From: Amylostereum areolatum
Lineage: Eukaryota > Basidiomycota > Agaricomycetes > Russulales > Stereaceae
DNA length: 64,000 bases
NCBI GenBank assembly: GCA_012932865.1
Contig: SAXG01000001.1
Location: 361,693-425,692 of the forward strand
Direction: 5' to 3'
This document shows, piece after piece, positions 49,901-59,400 of the stretch. The notes under the pieces were generated by a model that saw nothing but the letters and a program-made list of their open reading frames with translations, had not been told where the DNA came from and searched no databases. The stretch's first letter is position 1, and every line of letters begins with the position of its first letter. Both the position numbers and the translations under genes were made by a program.

Positions 49901-50859
49901 GCGGACGCAGATGAGCGGGAGGAGCCCTTCTTTACAGCCAGTGGTCCCCGGTCCATCTGCATCGTCGAAGACCCAGCCCAAGTGGTCGACGAATCGCGTT
50001 CGCATTTCTGTTCCCGAATCCCCGCACTGCGATTGGCCGCCCGCCCTTATCCTCAAACTCAGCCTGGCCCTATGTCAGCACAGGCTCCTCTGCCCGTCTG
50101 CGTGCCTTCGCCCATTCCACCCACCCTCTTCCTCTCGCGTTCTTCTTCGCTTCTCCACCTTCTTCTCTTCAGAATCTTCACCTCCACCTTCTTCCTCTCC
50201 TCCCCGCCCGAAAATTTTCCAAGCCCGCCGGTCTCGAGAACACGCACGTACGCGTGGCGCGCGCTAGAGCCTAGACCTGGTTCGCTCAAACTGGGCAGGC
50301 CGAAAGGTTCTGAACAGTTGCCGAGCCCCCCCCCCCTCTCTCTCTCCGGACTCGAACTCGAAGACGCACTGAAAGCACTGAAAGCGTTTAACGCGAGCCC
50401 TTCGACTTCGGCTCGCGCCTCTTCCCCCTTCGCGAGGTTCCTCCCCACGCACGCAACTCCCCCACAACCCCAAGATCCTCCAGATCCCACCGCCCCCGCC
50501 AGGCCATCCGAGCGACGCCCCGTTCCGATCCCGGGTGCCATTGCGTCCCCACATTTTTCCACTCCACCCCCCCACCTCCCCCGATGACCCGCCCCGGCAT
50601 ACAAAAAACGCCTTTCCCCACGGCGCCACGGCTAATCTGCCTCTTTTTCCCCCGGTTCGGAAAGGGCGTCACTCTCGCCGCCACAAAGCCCCCTTCGAAC
50701 GCTCGACGTCTGATGCCATTTCCCCTTCCCCCTCGAAGAACTCGAACCTTGTAAATGCTGACTTGGGCACACGCACGCACTTCGTCCCCGCGCGCGTCCG
50801 GTGGACGGGCTTCAATTCTGTTGTTCTGTTTGGAGTTTGGACGGGATGAGGGGATGGTG
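46923..50859. other. Gene-poor region, 3.9 kb
   Basis: No open frame here shows a recognisable domain, consistent codon use or clean splicing. The stretch 49,600-50,720 is pyrimidine-rich on the plus strand, with CT runs and proline/serine-rich translations on one strand and glycine-rich ones on the other, typical of non-coding GC-rich DNA. I cannot exclude a fast-evolving gene or a non-coding RNA. Confidence 0.45.
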
Positions 50860-50864
50860 GGGTG
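50860..50864. repeat. Target-site duplication, left
   Basis: GGGTG directly before the left LTR; the same five bases follow the right LTR at 55892-55896. Confidence 0.9.
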
Positions 50865-51177
50865 TGTCGAACTGTACGCAGTAGTAGGAGACCCGAGAAC
50901 TAAGAACCAAATGAGTGTGTATTCTCCACAGGCAGCAATAGTGCCGGTGGGGTGCATACCTAAGAACCAAATGAGTGTGTATCTAAGGTATGTGGTTAGT
51001 GACTGTGGTAGTGGGTATAGGAGCGTAGGATAACTCACTCTCCACAGGCAGCAATAGTGCCGGTGGAGAGGAGGAGACGCGACGACGCGCAAAGAGAACG
51101 AGTGCTAACGTAATCTAGTATTATGTAATGTATGTACAGTACGGCAGTCTAAGGTCGAATAGAATCTCATGTCGACA
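50865..51177 (-). repeat. 3' LTR (left end in window)
   Basis: 313 bases, TGTCGA...TCGACA. Contains two internal duplications: AAGAACCAAATGAGTGTGTA appears twice (about 50,902 and 50,961), and CCACAGGCAGCAATAGTGCC appears twice (about 50,928 and 51,045). By line-by-line reading it equals the other LTR. Confidence 0.95.
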
Positions 51178-51186
51178 CCCTCCCTC
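51178..51186 (-). other. Polypurine tract of the copia element
   Basis: On the minus strand GAGGGAGGG abuts the 3' LTR, the expected position of the plus-strand primer. Confidence 0.7.
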
Positions 51187-51221
51187 GAGCTGACTGCTCG
51201 TCTGAATGAAAGAGTCCTACC

Positions 51222-54200
51222 TCAACCCGAATCAGGATCAAGTACGCCCAGCAACACCCTAAACTTCTCCACCTTCACACGACCCAAGGCCTTCGTGAAC
51301 GCGTCAGCAATCATCTCGTCCGTCGGACAGTAGATCAAAGTGGCATCTCCAGTTTCGACCGTTTGGCGAATGAAGTGGTAGCGGATGTGAATGTGCTTCG
51401 TGAGGGAATGAAATGAACCGTTCTTGGCCATGGAGATTGCGCTCTGGTTGTCCGCAAACAAAGTGGTGGGTTCCTGCTTGAACAGGAGAGGAAAGAGCTC
51501 CGAAATGAGAAAACGGAGCCAGATAAGCTCCTTCGCGGCGTGCGTCATCGCGACGTACTCTGCCTCCGTAGATGAAAGTGTGATAACTTTCTGCTTCTTC
51601 GAGCTCCATGAGACGGCACCGTTCCCGATGAAGAACGCAAATCCCGAAAAGGAATAGCGATGCTTTTGGCTGGAGTAGTCGGAATCTGAGAACCCGATAA
51701 GCTGATTGACATGCTCTGTTCCACCGAGAACCAGACGAAGGTTGAAGGTGTACTTGAGATATCGAAACACACGTTGAAGTGCCCGCATATGCGTTGTGTG
51801 CGGCTTCTCGAGGAATTGGGAAAGAGTGGTGACTGCGTGGGTGATGTCGGGACGTGAGCCAACAGAGACGTACATGAGTGCGCCGACGCCTTGGCGATAT
51901 TTGGCATGCTCGTAAGAGTTCAGGACCTTTGGCGACACTGCATGTGAGCTGTAGCTGAGATCGACACCGGGTTCCATAGGTGTCACAAGTGGACTTGCAT
52001 CCTCTAGTCCCATGCGTCCGAGGATGTCCTTGATATATGCCTGCTGCCCGATCGAGACCGTTCTGCGCTGCAAGTCGCGGGTGATGTGGAATCCGAGGAG
52101 CCAGTTAACTGGTCCAAGGTCCTTGACCTCAAAGTGAGTGTTGAGGTCCGCAAGTAGCGCGTCGACAAGTTCGTCGCGCGGTGCAACAATGGTGAAGTCA
52201 TCGGTGGCTGCGGCAACAATGACGTACTCGGTCTTGTCCTCGCTCTGCCAGTAGAACACGGCCTGGTCGGCGTTGCACACACTATACCCAATCTTGATGA
52301 ACACAGAGCGCAGGAATTGGTACCATGCGCGCCCTCCCTGCTTGGTGCCATACAGGCCCTTGCGGAGCTTTGCAACGAGGCGGTGGCCTTTGCGGTCAGA
52401 GCCTTGGAGAGCGAAGTCGGGTCGGAAGTCCTCGTACTTCGGTGGAAGCTGCATGTAGATGTCGTCGTAGATGGGTGCATCGAGATAGGCATTCTTGACG
52501 TCGGCCTGGCGAATGACGTCGCCTTGGATAGCGGCAGTAGCGATGATGGTGCGGAGGGATTGAAGTCGGACGACTGGCGCGTACGTCTCATCGAAGTCGA
52601 CAAGTTTCCGTTGACCGTTTCCGCCTGCGACAAGCCTCGTCTTGTAGTCGCTGATATCGCCGTGCTCGTCCCGCTTGTACTTGAAGACAAAGTGGCAGGG
52701 TATGACATTGGCGTCGGGGGGTGCCTCGACGATCTCCCACGTCTCGAGTTTCTCGATCTGGGCAATTTCGCGCTCAATCGAGCTCCACCAGAGCTCATTC
52801 TCTCCTGTACGCGATAATGCCTCGCTAAGCGAGCGTGGCTCGCCGCTTTGGCTGACGGCGAGGGCGTAGATAGCGGGAATGTCCGCCTCGTCAACACTGA
52901 ACCCGGCAGGGTCCAGATCCGTCGTGTCCGACTCAAGGACGGCTACTGCTCCGGTGCGTCGTCCTTCCTTGTATGAGCCCAGCGGCGGCGCAGCGTTGCG
53001 CTTTCCACGGCCGTAGTTCTCGTCCGCTGGTATGAGGCCGGCATCTATGCGTGTTCGGCGCTCGGGTGCTGGCTCTGGACCTGGTTCGGGACTGGAAGTT
53101 CGTGTCGGCGGCAGGTCGGTGAGTGGTGACAGCGGAGGTGATTCGTCGTCTTTTGTGAACTGCTTGGCCTCGACAGGCTTCGATGCGGGAGCGGGAGCGT
53201 GCGGAGCGCTATCCTCGATCTCCACGGTCCCTCCCTCGGTCTGCACGGTCTCGGGTTTGACCGCATCGGCATACGAACGGTAGACGTCGCGCTCGACCGA
53301 GATTCGATTCTTCCCGGGCCAGTAGATCCGGTAGCCTTTGGATTCCTTGTCGCGGCCAACAAAACGGGCCTCGACAGCGCGCGGATCGAGCTTCTTCGCT
53401 TTGAGAATCTTGACCCAAACTTTATCACCCCAGGTCATCAGCCCCGAAAGGTCAGGCTTCTTCCCCGTCGCGACCTCGTGTGGGGTCCGCCCGTCAGGTA
53501 GTGCGCGCGTGGGTGTGCGATTGCGCATGTAGCCGGCGTAGCGTTGTGCTTCGGCCCACAGGAACTTGGGTAACCCGGAGGCGGTGAGCATTGCTCGCGC
53601 GTCATTGACGATCGTGAGGTTGAGCCGCTCGGCAGCGCCGTTGGCTTGCGGGGAGTCGTGCGTGGTGAAGTGGTGGATGGTGCCCTGCTTTGCAGTGTGC
53701 GCCTTCATCCGTTTGTTATTGAACTCGCCGCCGCGGTCGCTTCCAAGGATCTTGATCCCCCTCGGGTTGCGGTGCATTTTCAGCCATGCCTCGTACTCAA
53801 TGTACTTGTCGTAGGTGTCCGACTTCTTCGCTACAAATTCGTCCTCGATCTCGTGACTGCTGAGGTCGAGCAGGCGGAGAGCGTACTTGGCACCACCGAG
53901 CGAGGTAACCTCGGCCGGTCCCCAGATATCGGTGACCACCTTGTCGCCGTACTCCTTGTATTCCTCCCGTGAGGGGCTCTCCTGGGGGAAAGGTAGGCGG
54001 ACAGCCTTGGCCTGGGTGCAGATATCGCACGGCTCGGGTTTTGACTCGAGGTCGAGGTCAATCCCGGTGACGGCTCCGTTAACCACCATCTTGCGAAGAG
54101 CATCGTGGTTGATGTGGTTGGCCTTCCGATGCAGCTCGGAGATGGTCATCTTCGTAGATGCGGCGGCCGCGGATTGAGCGGGTACGCGCCGAGTTCCATT

Positions 54201-55553
54201 CGCAACACGGTAGAGTCCGTTTCGGAGCGGAATGCGCCCAATGACGAGCCGTTCAGGTCGAGGCGTGCGGATGGTGCACTTGCCGTCTTCGGTTGTCGTC
54301 GAGAAACCCTTCTCGTCCATGACCGGAATTGAGATCATGGTGTAGACCGCGCCCGGAATGTAGAGCGCGTTGTGGAGGGTGACCAAGGTAGGGCTCTTGC
54401 CGCTTCCCATCGGGAGCTCGAGCTGAACATTGCCTTGCCCGACGACCTTGAGTGAACCGCCTTGAGCAGTGACGACAAAGTCCGATTCGACGTCGTGATA
54501 GGTCACGAACTTCGAACGGTCGGGGCATATGTGGTCGGTCGCGCCGGAGTCCATGATGACGCCGTAATACGGGGTCGACGTTGCGGCCGCAATAGCGGCA
54601 GGGGGGGCGGCGTCGAACGAGACACCAAGCGCGACGCTTTGCTTCGTCTCAGAGGACGATACCGCGTTCGCTTTTTCCTTCTTGCGCTTCCAAGGTGCTT
54701 GGTCTTGCTTCGGACCACCTTTGGAATAGCAGTCGGCAAGGACGTGGCCGTCGCGGTCGCAGTTTGAGCAGTGCTTGCCATTGGCCTTTGACTTGCCCTT
54801 CGCGCGTCCGCCTCGTCGACCCTTCGCTTCCGCGTTGAGGGCCGCGTTGGCCTGCGTTTCGTCCGCATTCTTGTCCGCCATGCGCGAGTCGTACGCTTCG
54901 TAGACTTGCGCGACGATAAGATCCGGCGTGATGATGCTGCCAGTCACGCGTGCGACGGTGTCGAGCGTCGTGACGGTTGTCCGGAATGAGTCGGGGAGTG
55001 CGGTGCGGATGTCGGACGCAAAAGTAGCGTCGTCGACGGGGGCTCCCATGAGAGCGAGCTGCTCGCGTAGGTTCGTCATTTGCGCGATGATGGGACGGGG
55101 GTCGGAGTCTTCAGGGACGCGTAACGCGCGCATGCGGCGTGCGACCTCCTTGTGCATGTCGACACCCTTGTTCTCGTGGAGTTTGCTGAGGGTAGACCAT
55201 AGGGCGGCTGCGGTAGGCGCGTTCTTGATTTGCGTGAGAGTGGTGGCACTGACTGACTGGTACACCAACTCGCGAACGGCCGCTTCTTCCGCCTCGTAGT
55301 TCTCCCACTCGTCCTGGATGTCGTCGACCGTGCTCTCGTCCAGCGGTGACACGCTCTGACCTCCTCCCGCATAGAACCAGTCCCCGTTCTCGTCCTGCAT
55401 GATCTCCTTCGGTTTTCTGGCTGTCCCGTTGACGTGGCGACGGAGCTTCCGTTTTGCGAACGCGTTGAGCATGACATCCTTGTACGTGTTCCAGTTGGAA
55501 CCATCGTCTCGGAGCTTCTCAACCTTGAAGCCTTTGTAGTTGTCTGTTGCCAT
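51222..55553 (-). CDS. Copia Gag-Pol polyprotein
   Basis: One frame without stops. The start is taken at 55553 (MATDNYKGFKVEKLRDDG), because the upstream in-frame ATG at 55574 lies inside the primer binding site. Counting from that upstream ATG: gag to about residue 260; a CCHC knuckle CSNCDRDGHVLADC at 269-282; protease DSGATDHIC at 342-350. The GAG-pre-integrase finger is HRKANHINHDALRKM with CDIC. The integrase triad is in VVTDIWGP, LGSDRGGEF and NGAAERLN. RT has FVFKYKRDEHGDISDYKTRL, QADVKNAYLDAPIYDDIYMQ and a catalytic box AAATDDFTI in place of the usual YVDD. RNase H has GFSDSDYSSQKHRYSFSGFA, STEAEYVAMTHAAKE and TTLFADNQSAISMAKN. All catalytic acidic residues are present. No frameshift between gag and pol. 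Confidence 0.95.
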   Translation of the reverse strand: MATDNYKGFKVEKLRDDGSNWNTYKDVMLNAFAKRKLRRHVNGTARKPKEIMQDENGDWFYAGGGQSVSPLDESTVDDIQDEWENYEAEEAAVRELVYQSVSATTLTQIKNAPTAAALWSTLSKLHENKGVDMHKEVARRMRALRVPEDSDPRPIIAQMTNLREQLALMGAPVDDATFASDIRTALPDSFRTTVTTLDTVARVTGSIITPDLIVAQVYEAYDSRMADKNADETQANAALNAEAKGRRGGRAKGKSKANGKHCSNCDRDGHVLADCYSKGGPKQDQAPWKRKKEKANAVSSSETKQSVALGVSFDAAPPAAIAAATSTPYYGVIMDSGATDHICPDRSKFVTYHDVESDFVVTAQGGSLKVVGQGNVQLELPMGSGKSPTLVTLHNALYIPGAVYTMISIPVMDEKGFSTTTEDGKCTIRTPRPERLVIGRIPLRNGLYRVANGTRRVPAQSAAAASTKMTISELHRKANHINHDALRKMVVNGAVTGIDLDLESKPEPCDICTQAKAVRLPFPQESPSREEYKEYGDKVVTDIWGPAEVTSLGGAKYALRLLDLSSHEIEDEFVAKKSDTYDKYIEYEAWLKMHRNPRGIKILGSDRGGEFNNKRMKAHTAKQGTIHHFTTHDSPQANGAAERLNLTIVNDARAMLTASGLPKFLWAEAQRYAGYMRNRTPTRALPDGRTPHEVATGKKPDLSGLMTWGDKVWVKILKAKKLDPRAVEARFVGRDKESKGYRIYWPGKNRISVERDVYRSYADAVKPETVQTEGGTVEIEDSAPHAPAPASKPVEAKQFTKDDESPPLSPLTDLPPTRTSSPEPGPEPAPERRTRIDAGLIPADENYGRGKRNAAPPLGSYKEGRRTGAVAVLESDTTDLDPAGFSVDEADIPAIYALAVSQSGEPRSLSEALSRTGENELWWSSIEREIAQIEKLETWEIVEAPPDANVIPCHFVFKYKRDEHGDISDYKTRLVAGGNGQRKLVDFDETYAPVVRLQSLRTIIATAAIQGDVIRQADVKNAYLDAPIYDDIYMQLPPKYEDFRPDFALQGSDRKGHRLVAKLRKGLYGTKQGGRAWYQFLRSVFIKIGYSVCNADQAVFYWQSEDKTEYVIVAAATDDFTIVAPRDELVDALLADLNTHFEVKDLGPVNWLLGFHITRDLQRRTVSIGQQAYIKDILGRMGLEDASPLVTPMEPGVDLSYSSHAVSPKVLNSYEHAKYRQGVGALMYVSVGSRPDITHAVTTLSQFLEKPHTTHMRALQRVFRYLKYTFNLRLVLGGTEHVNQLIGFSDSDYSSQKHRYSFSGFAFFIGNGAVSWSSKKQKVITLSSTEAEYVAMTHAAKELIWLRFLISELFPLLFKQEPTTLFADNQSAISMAKNGSFHSLTKHIHIRYHFIRQTVETGDATLIYCPTDEMIADAFTKALGRVKVEKFRVLLGVLDPDSG

Positions 55554-55562
55554 GTCGTACGG

Positions 55563-55578
55563 TCCAGGGCCCATAACC
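55563..55578 (-). other. Primer binding site, initiator tRNA-Met anticodon arm
   Basis: The plus strand reads GGGCCCATAACC at 55567-55578, directly next to the 5' LTR. This is the anticodon stem-loop sequence of eukaryotic initiator tRNA-Met, so the element RNA carries its complement, as for the half-tRNA primer of Drosophila copia. The ATG at 55572-55574 falls within it. Confidence 0.8.
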
Positions 55579-55891
55579 TGTCGAACTGTACGCAGTAGTA
55601 GGAGACCCGAGAACTAAGAACCAAATGAGTGTGTATTCTCCACAGGCAGCAATAGTGCCGGTGGGGTGCATACCTAAGAACCAAATGAGTGTGTATCTAA
55701 GGTATGTGGTTAGTGACTGTGGTAGTGGGTATAGGAGCGTAGGATAACTCACTCTCCACAGGCAGCAATAGTGCCGGTGGAGAGGAGGAGACGCGACGAC
55801 GCGCAAAGAGAACGAGTGCTAACGTAATCTAGTATTATGTAATGTATGTACAGTACGGCAGTCTAAGGTCGAATAGAATCTCATGTCGACA
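55579..55891 (-). repeat. 5' LTR (right end in window)
   Basis: 313 bases, same ends and same internal duplications as the left LTR. It should carry the promoter of the element. Confidence 0.95.
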
Positions 55892-55896
55892 GGGTG
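55892..55896. repeat. Target-site duplication, right
   Basis: GGGTG directly after the right LTR, identical to 50860-50864. Confidence 0.9.
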
Positions 55897-56239
55897 TGGG
55901 GGCGGGGGGGTGCGGCGGACTTTTTTTGGCCGGCGGGCCCCCCTGTTCGCTCGCTCACCGGGTTCTGGCTTCAAGTTGCCTCCCCCCTCCCCCCCCTTGC
56001 GCTACAACCACCCCCGGGCCTCTCCCCCAAGTTCCAGATCCGGAGCACTGAACCTGGATCTGACCGTCCGTACGTTCGAATAGACTTCAACCGATCGAGG
56101 GACTCGGACTCGCATATGTGCCTCTCCCCCCTTTCCCTTCCCATCTCGTTTCCCGTCCCCGCCAACAGGCAATGCCGTCCCCCCTTCCCAGTTCCGCTGG
56201 ATCCCTACCGCAAGCCGACACTCCCAGTGGGAGAGAAAG

Positions 56240-56277
56240 GCACGCACGCACACACGCACACACACGCGCGCGCGCGG
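56240..56277. repeat. (CA)n/(CG)n microsatellite
   Basis: Alternating purine-pyrimidine run of CACG, CACA and CGCG units; could adopt Z-DNA. Confidence 0.8.
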
Positions 56278-57108
56278 TGACGCCATCCATCTATTAGCCT
56301 TCGTCTCCGCCCCTCAAACTCACGCATGCGCGTACTTACTTGGACTATCGCGGAACAGGACTCGAAGCGACCGTCCCTCCGAACTCTGAACTCCAGAACG
56401 TCGGCACTAAGTTGGCGCGCAGCCGTACTTCAGCCTCAGGCCTCAGGATTCAATGAACGAATGGGCCCGAGTCCAGCCCGCTCATTCATACACATGCCTC
56501 TTGAAGCTTGAAGGCGCCCCCCGGGCGCTGGATGCGGGGCGGCTTGGACGTATACATACATGCCATACGCGTGCGAGGAACGTATACGGACATACATAGA
56601 CTATGTACCATGTACTTATTACTTACATGCTCAATACCCACGCGCCACGGGGGATCGTCGTGCGCCCGAAAAGCGCGATCAATCAACTAAATCACCAAGT
56701 GGCCACCGGCGCGCCTGCGCTCGCCGCTGTACATTCAGTCTAGCTGAACGGGCCTTGATCGAGGCCGCGCATCGCGTCCATATGGGATGGGGCACGGTAC
56801 TCGCATGTACGGGGTTCAAAAATCCGACCACGATGTCCATGTTACGACGATAAAAATGACATTGGATGAGGAGGAGAAAGGTGGTGGTGGTGGTGGTGGT
56901 GTTATAACAAAGAAGGGGGCAGGGGAGTATAAGTCAAAGTCAAAGTCCTACAGGCGCAAGTGAGGGGGTGGTACAAAAGCGTTTCTGAGCGGATTGGATT
57001 GGGTGTGTACACGGACATGCACAAGGGTTGAACATTGAACACGACGGGGGGACGGGGGTGGAAAGGGGGATACGTGCACCGCTAAGTTAGGTGGGGATAG
57101 ATGTCGAT

Positions 57109-57151
57109 GGTAGATGTAGATGTAGATGTAGATGTAGATGTAGATGTAGAT
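57109..57151. repeat. (TAGATG)n hexanucleotide repeat
   Basis: About seven tandem TAGATG units directly downstream of the 57,368 gene. It produces the repetitive Ser-Thr frame seen on the minus strand, which is not a real protein. Confidence 0.9.
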
Positions 57152-57367
57152 GTGAACATATGCCCGGTATGAAAACCACGGGCGCAGGACACGGGTAAGA
57201 AAAAAGTGGAAGGAGGCGTCGCGTGCACGAATAAGGATAGTATGCGTGTACATTGCCGAGCATGGGGAGAACCGGGGAGGGGGGGAAGATGTGCGGGTAC
57301 GATGCAAGGAAAAGAGAAACGGAGAGAGAGGGGGGGAGAGAAAGAGACGACTGCAATGTCCCCCCGA

Positions 57368-59310
57368 CTAGCGGAAGAGCCGTCGCCACCAGAGCTTGAA
57401 ACGGACCCACCAACTGCCCGCCCACCCCGCACTGCGCTCCCGAGCGCCAACCCACATCCTGCCCGTGCCCGCGCGCACCTCGACCTTGCCCTCCTCCCCG
57501 CCCTCCGTCTCCGTCTCCATCTCCCCCTCCGTCTCCGTCAACCCGCCCTGCTCCACATCCGCCGGTCGTCTCCTCCCTTTTGTCTTCGTCTTCGTCTTCT
57601 TTGCCTTCGTCGCCTTTCCCTTTCCCTTCTCCACGAACCGCGGGAGCGCCCGTTTCGAAATGAACGAGGGGAACACCTTGAGGAGCTCGAGCAGCTCGGG
57701 GTCGTCCAGGTCCGGCGCGAGCCACGTGCGCATGTAGGCGTCGTCGCATTCGAGCGGGGGGGGCCATCGTGATCGCGGCGGGAAGGGCGAGGGCGAGAGC
57801 GAAGGGGGACGTGGGGAGTTCCGGGACGTCGTCTGTGGGCGGCGTGGGGGGACTGGGCGGCTCGTTGTGGCTGCCAGGGGGAGATTCGGCGAGAGGGACG
57901 ACGGTGGGGGTGCTGGAGGAGGTGGAGGAGGTGAGCGAGCGCGGAAGGGGGAGGGCGAGGGCGGGTGTGTCAAGGAAGGGATCGCTCGGCGCGCGGGCGC
58001 GTTTGGCGATGAGCGTGGGACCGGGATGGGGATTAGAGTTGAGATTGGGATGGGGCTGCGGGGCCTGTTGCGTGCGACGGGCAGGCACGGGCGGTTTGGG
58101 GTGGGCGGACGAATGGGAACGCGAGTGGGAATGGAGGGGCTGGGATTGGGAGCGGGTGTGGAGGGGGAAGATGGACGGGGATTGGGCGAGCACGGGAGAG
58201 TTGGCGGTCGAGGTCGAGGTCCGTTTCGGCGGTGCGTCTTCGAACGCGAGCACCTGCGAAAAAAAAAGGGGGGGGTCAGGTGGGGGGAACCCAGAGGGAA
58301 GCAGAAAGCGCACGCACGCCTTTGAGCACGTCGATGGCCTCGAGCATAAAGTCTTTCCCGCTGTATGTGGCCGGGAAGAACGCGCGGGTCAGAAAAGGGC
58401 GGTGCAACAGAGAGCGTCGGGGTCGAGCGGGGGGACGGCGTCCGGGAGATAGGTTGATAGAAACAGAATCGAACTCACGCGGCTTCTTTGAACACGGCGT
58501 CGTCGATTTCCCACTCGATGCGGTGCGCACCGGCGCCGCCGAGGTCGGGGGTGAGCGCCTGGAGACGGATGAGGGTCCAGAGGCCCTCGAAGAAGGGGCG
58601 GGTGCCGGGAAAGCCCATGGTGCACCAGCGCTGGACGAAGCGTTCGAAGCGTTGCAGTCGCTCCTTCCTGGCCTCGCGGGCATTGGGGTGGGCGCGAGCG
58701 TGGGGCATGAGGGACGCGCCGGGGAGGGTGGCGGAGAGGTGGGCGCGGAACTCGGCGTTACGGCGGTCGCGGACGCTGGCGTGGTAGGCGGAGCGAATGG
58801 AGGCTTGGAGGCGGACGAAGGGCGCACGGTGGTTGGAGGGGAGGGTGGCGAGGGTTTGGGTGACGGCTTGGCCAGCCTGCTCGTCCTGGTCGAAGAACCT
58901 GGAGGGATTGAAGACGGACGATGAGAGGAAGTTCACGGAGGACGGAGGGGGTCAAACGGAACCGACCATCGGCGGCATTGTTCGGCGAAGGCCTCGAGAT
59001 CGGACTTTACTCTGGACGGCGTCGGGGAGCGGGGTTGGGAAGGGTGAGGACTGGAGCGTTGGCGGGATACGCGAACGCGGGAGCGACCGGGGCGTGTGGG
59101 GGAGGTGGGGGAGGCAAAGTCGGGGGAACGGGGAGTGGAATCGCGGAGGGTGGCGGAGGGGAGGTCGTAAAGGAGGGTTGTTTCCGCGGAGGGGGAGGAG
59201 GAAGCCCCGACCAGCGTGGACGAACGCCTTGTGGACGAGGGGAGGCGGAGGGGAGGCGGCGGCGGTCGTCTGGGCGTTTCCAGTCGGTACGAAGGTTCGG
59301 GTTCGGACAT
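57368..59310 (-). CDS. Conserved-looking protein of unknown function, one base inserted in a C run
   Basis: Start MSEPEPSYRLETPRRPPPPP at 59310, with a disordered Ser/Pro/Arg N-terminus of about 110 residues. A helical, tryptophan-containing domain follows over exons 1-3: DLEAFAEQCRRWFFDQDEQA, LPSNHRAPFVRLQASIRSAY, RFERFVQRWCTMGFPGTRPF, WEIDDAVFKEAAGKDFMLEA and IDVLKGVLAFEDAPPKR. After a second long disordered part, the frame shifts at a run of eight Cs (57756-57763 on the plus strand as Gs). Removing one C yields LECDDAYMRTWLAPDLDDPE, LLELLKVFPSFISKRALPRF and a basic end WWVRFKLWWRRLFR. Three introns. I do not recognise the family; the compact middle domain argues for a real gene. Confidence 0.65.
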
Positions 59311-59326
59311 TGCTGCGTCCGATGGG

Positions 59327-59400
59327 CGGGGGTCGCGGGGGCGGGGGTCGCGGGGGCGGGGGGCGGGGGCGGAAAGGCGGGGGTCTGGGCGGGGCGTAGG
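59327..59400 (+). repeat. G-rich block, potential G-quadruplex
   Basis: Repeated GGGGGTCGCGGGGGC units followed by further runs of five or more Gs, immediately upstream of the start codon at 59310 on the opposite strand. Confidence 0.8.

Larger units (their letters stand above)
50865..55891 (-). mobile_element. Complete Ty1/copia LTR retrotransposon
   Basis: A 5,027-base element in minus orientation. Both LTRs are 313 bases, begin TGTCGA and end TCGACA, and look identical by eye. It is flanked by a perfect 5-bp duplication (GGGTG). A single open frame of about 1,440 codons carries gag, protease, integrase, reverse transcriptase and RNase H in copia order (integrase before RT). The primer site matches the anticodon arm of initiator tRNA-Met, as in copia. 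All of this points to a recent, possibly still active insertion. It went into a G-rich site between genes. Confidence 0.95.
55897..57367. other. Intergenic with simple repeats
   Basis: About 1.5 kb without a supported gene. Holds a CA/CG-type run (about 56,240-56,277), a GGT run (about 56,881-56,900) and a TAGATG run (about 57,109-57,151). Confidence 0.5.

Noticed and set aside
46923..50859. Several 80-240-codon Pro/Ser/Arg-rich frames
   Set aside because: Composition-driven frames in GC- and pyrimidine-rich DNA with equal lengths on both strands; no motif or splice support.
57087..57160. Repetitive Ser-Thr coding sequence
   Set aside because: Only the translation of the TAGATG tandem repeat.
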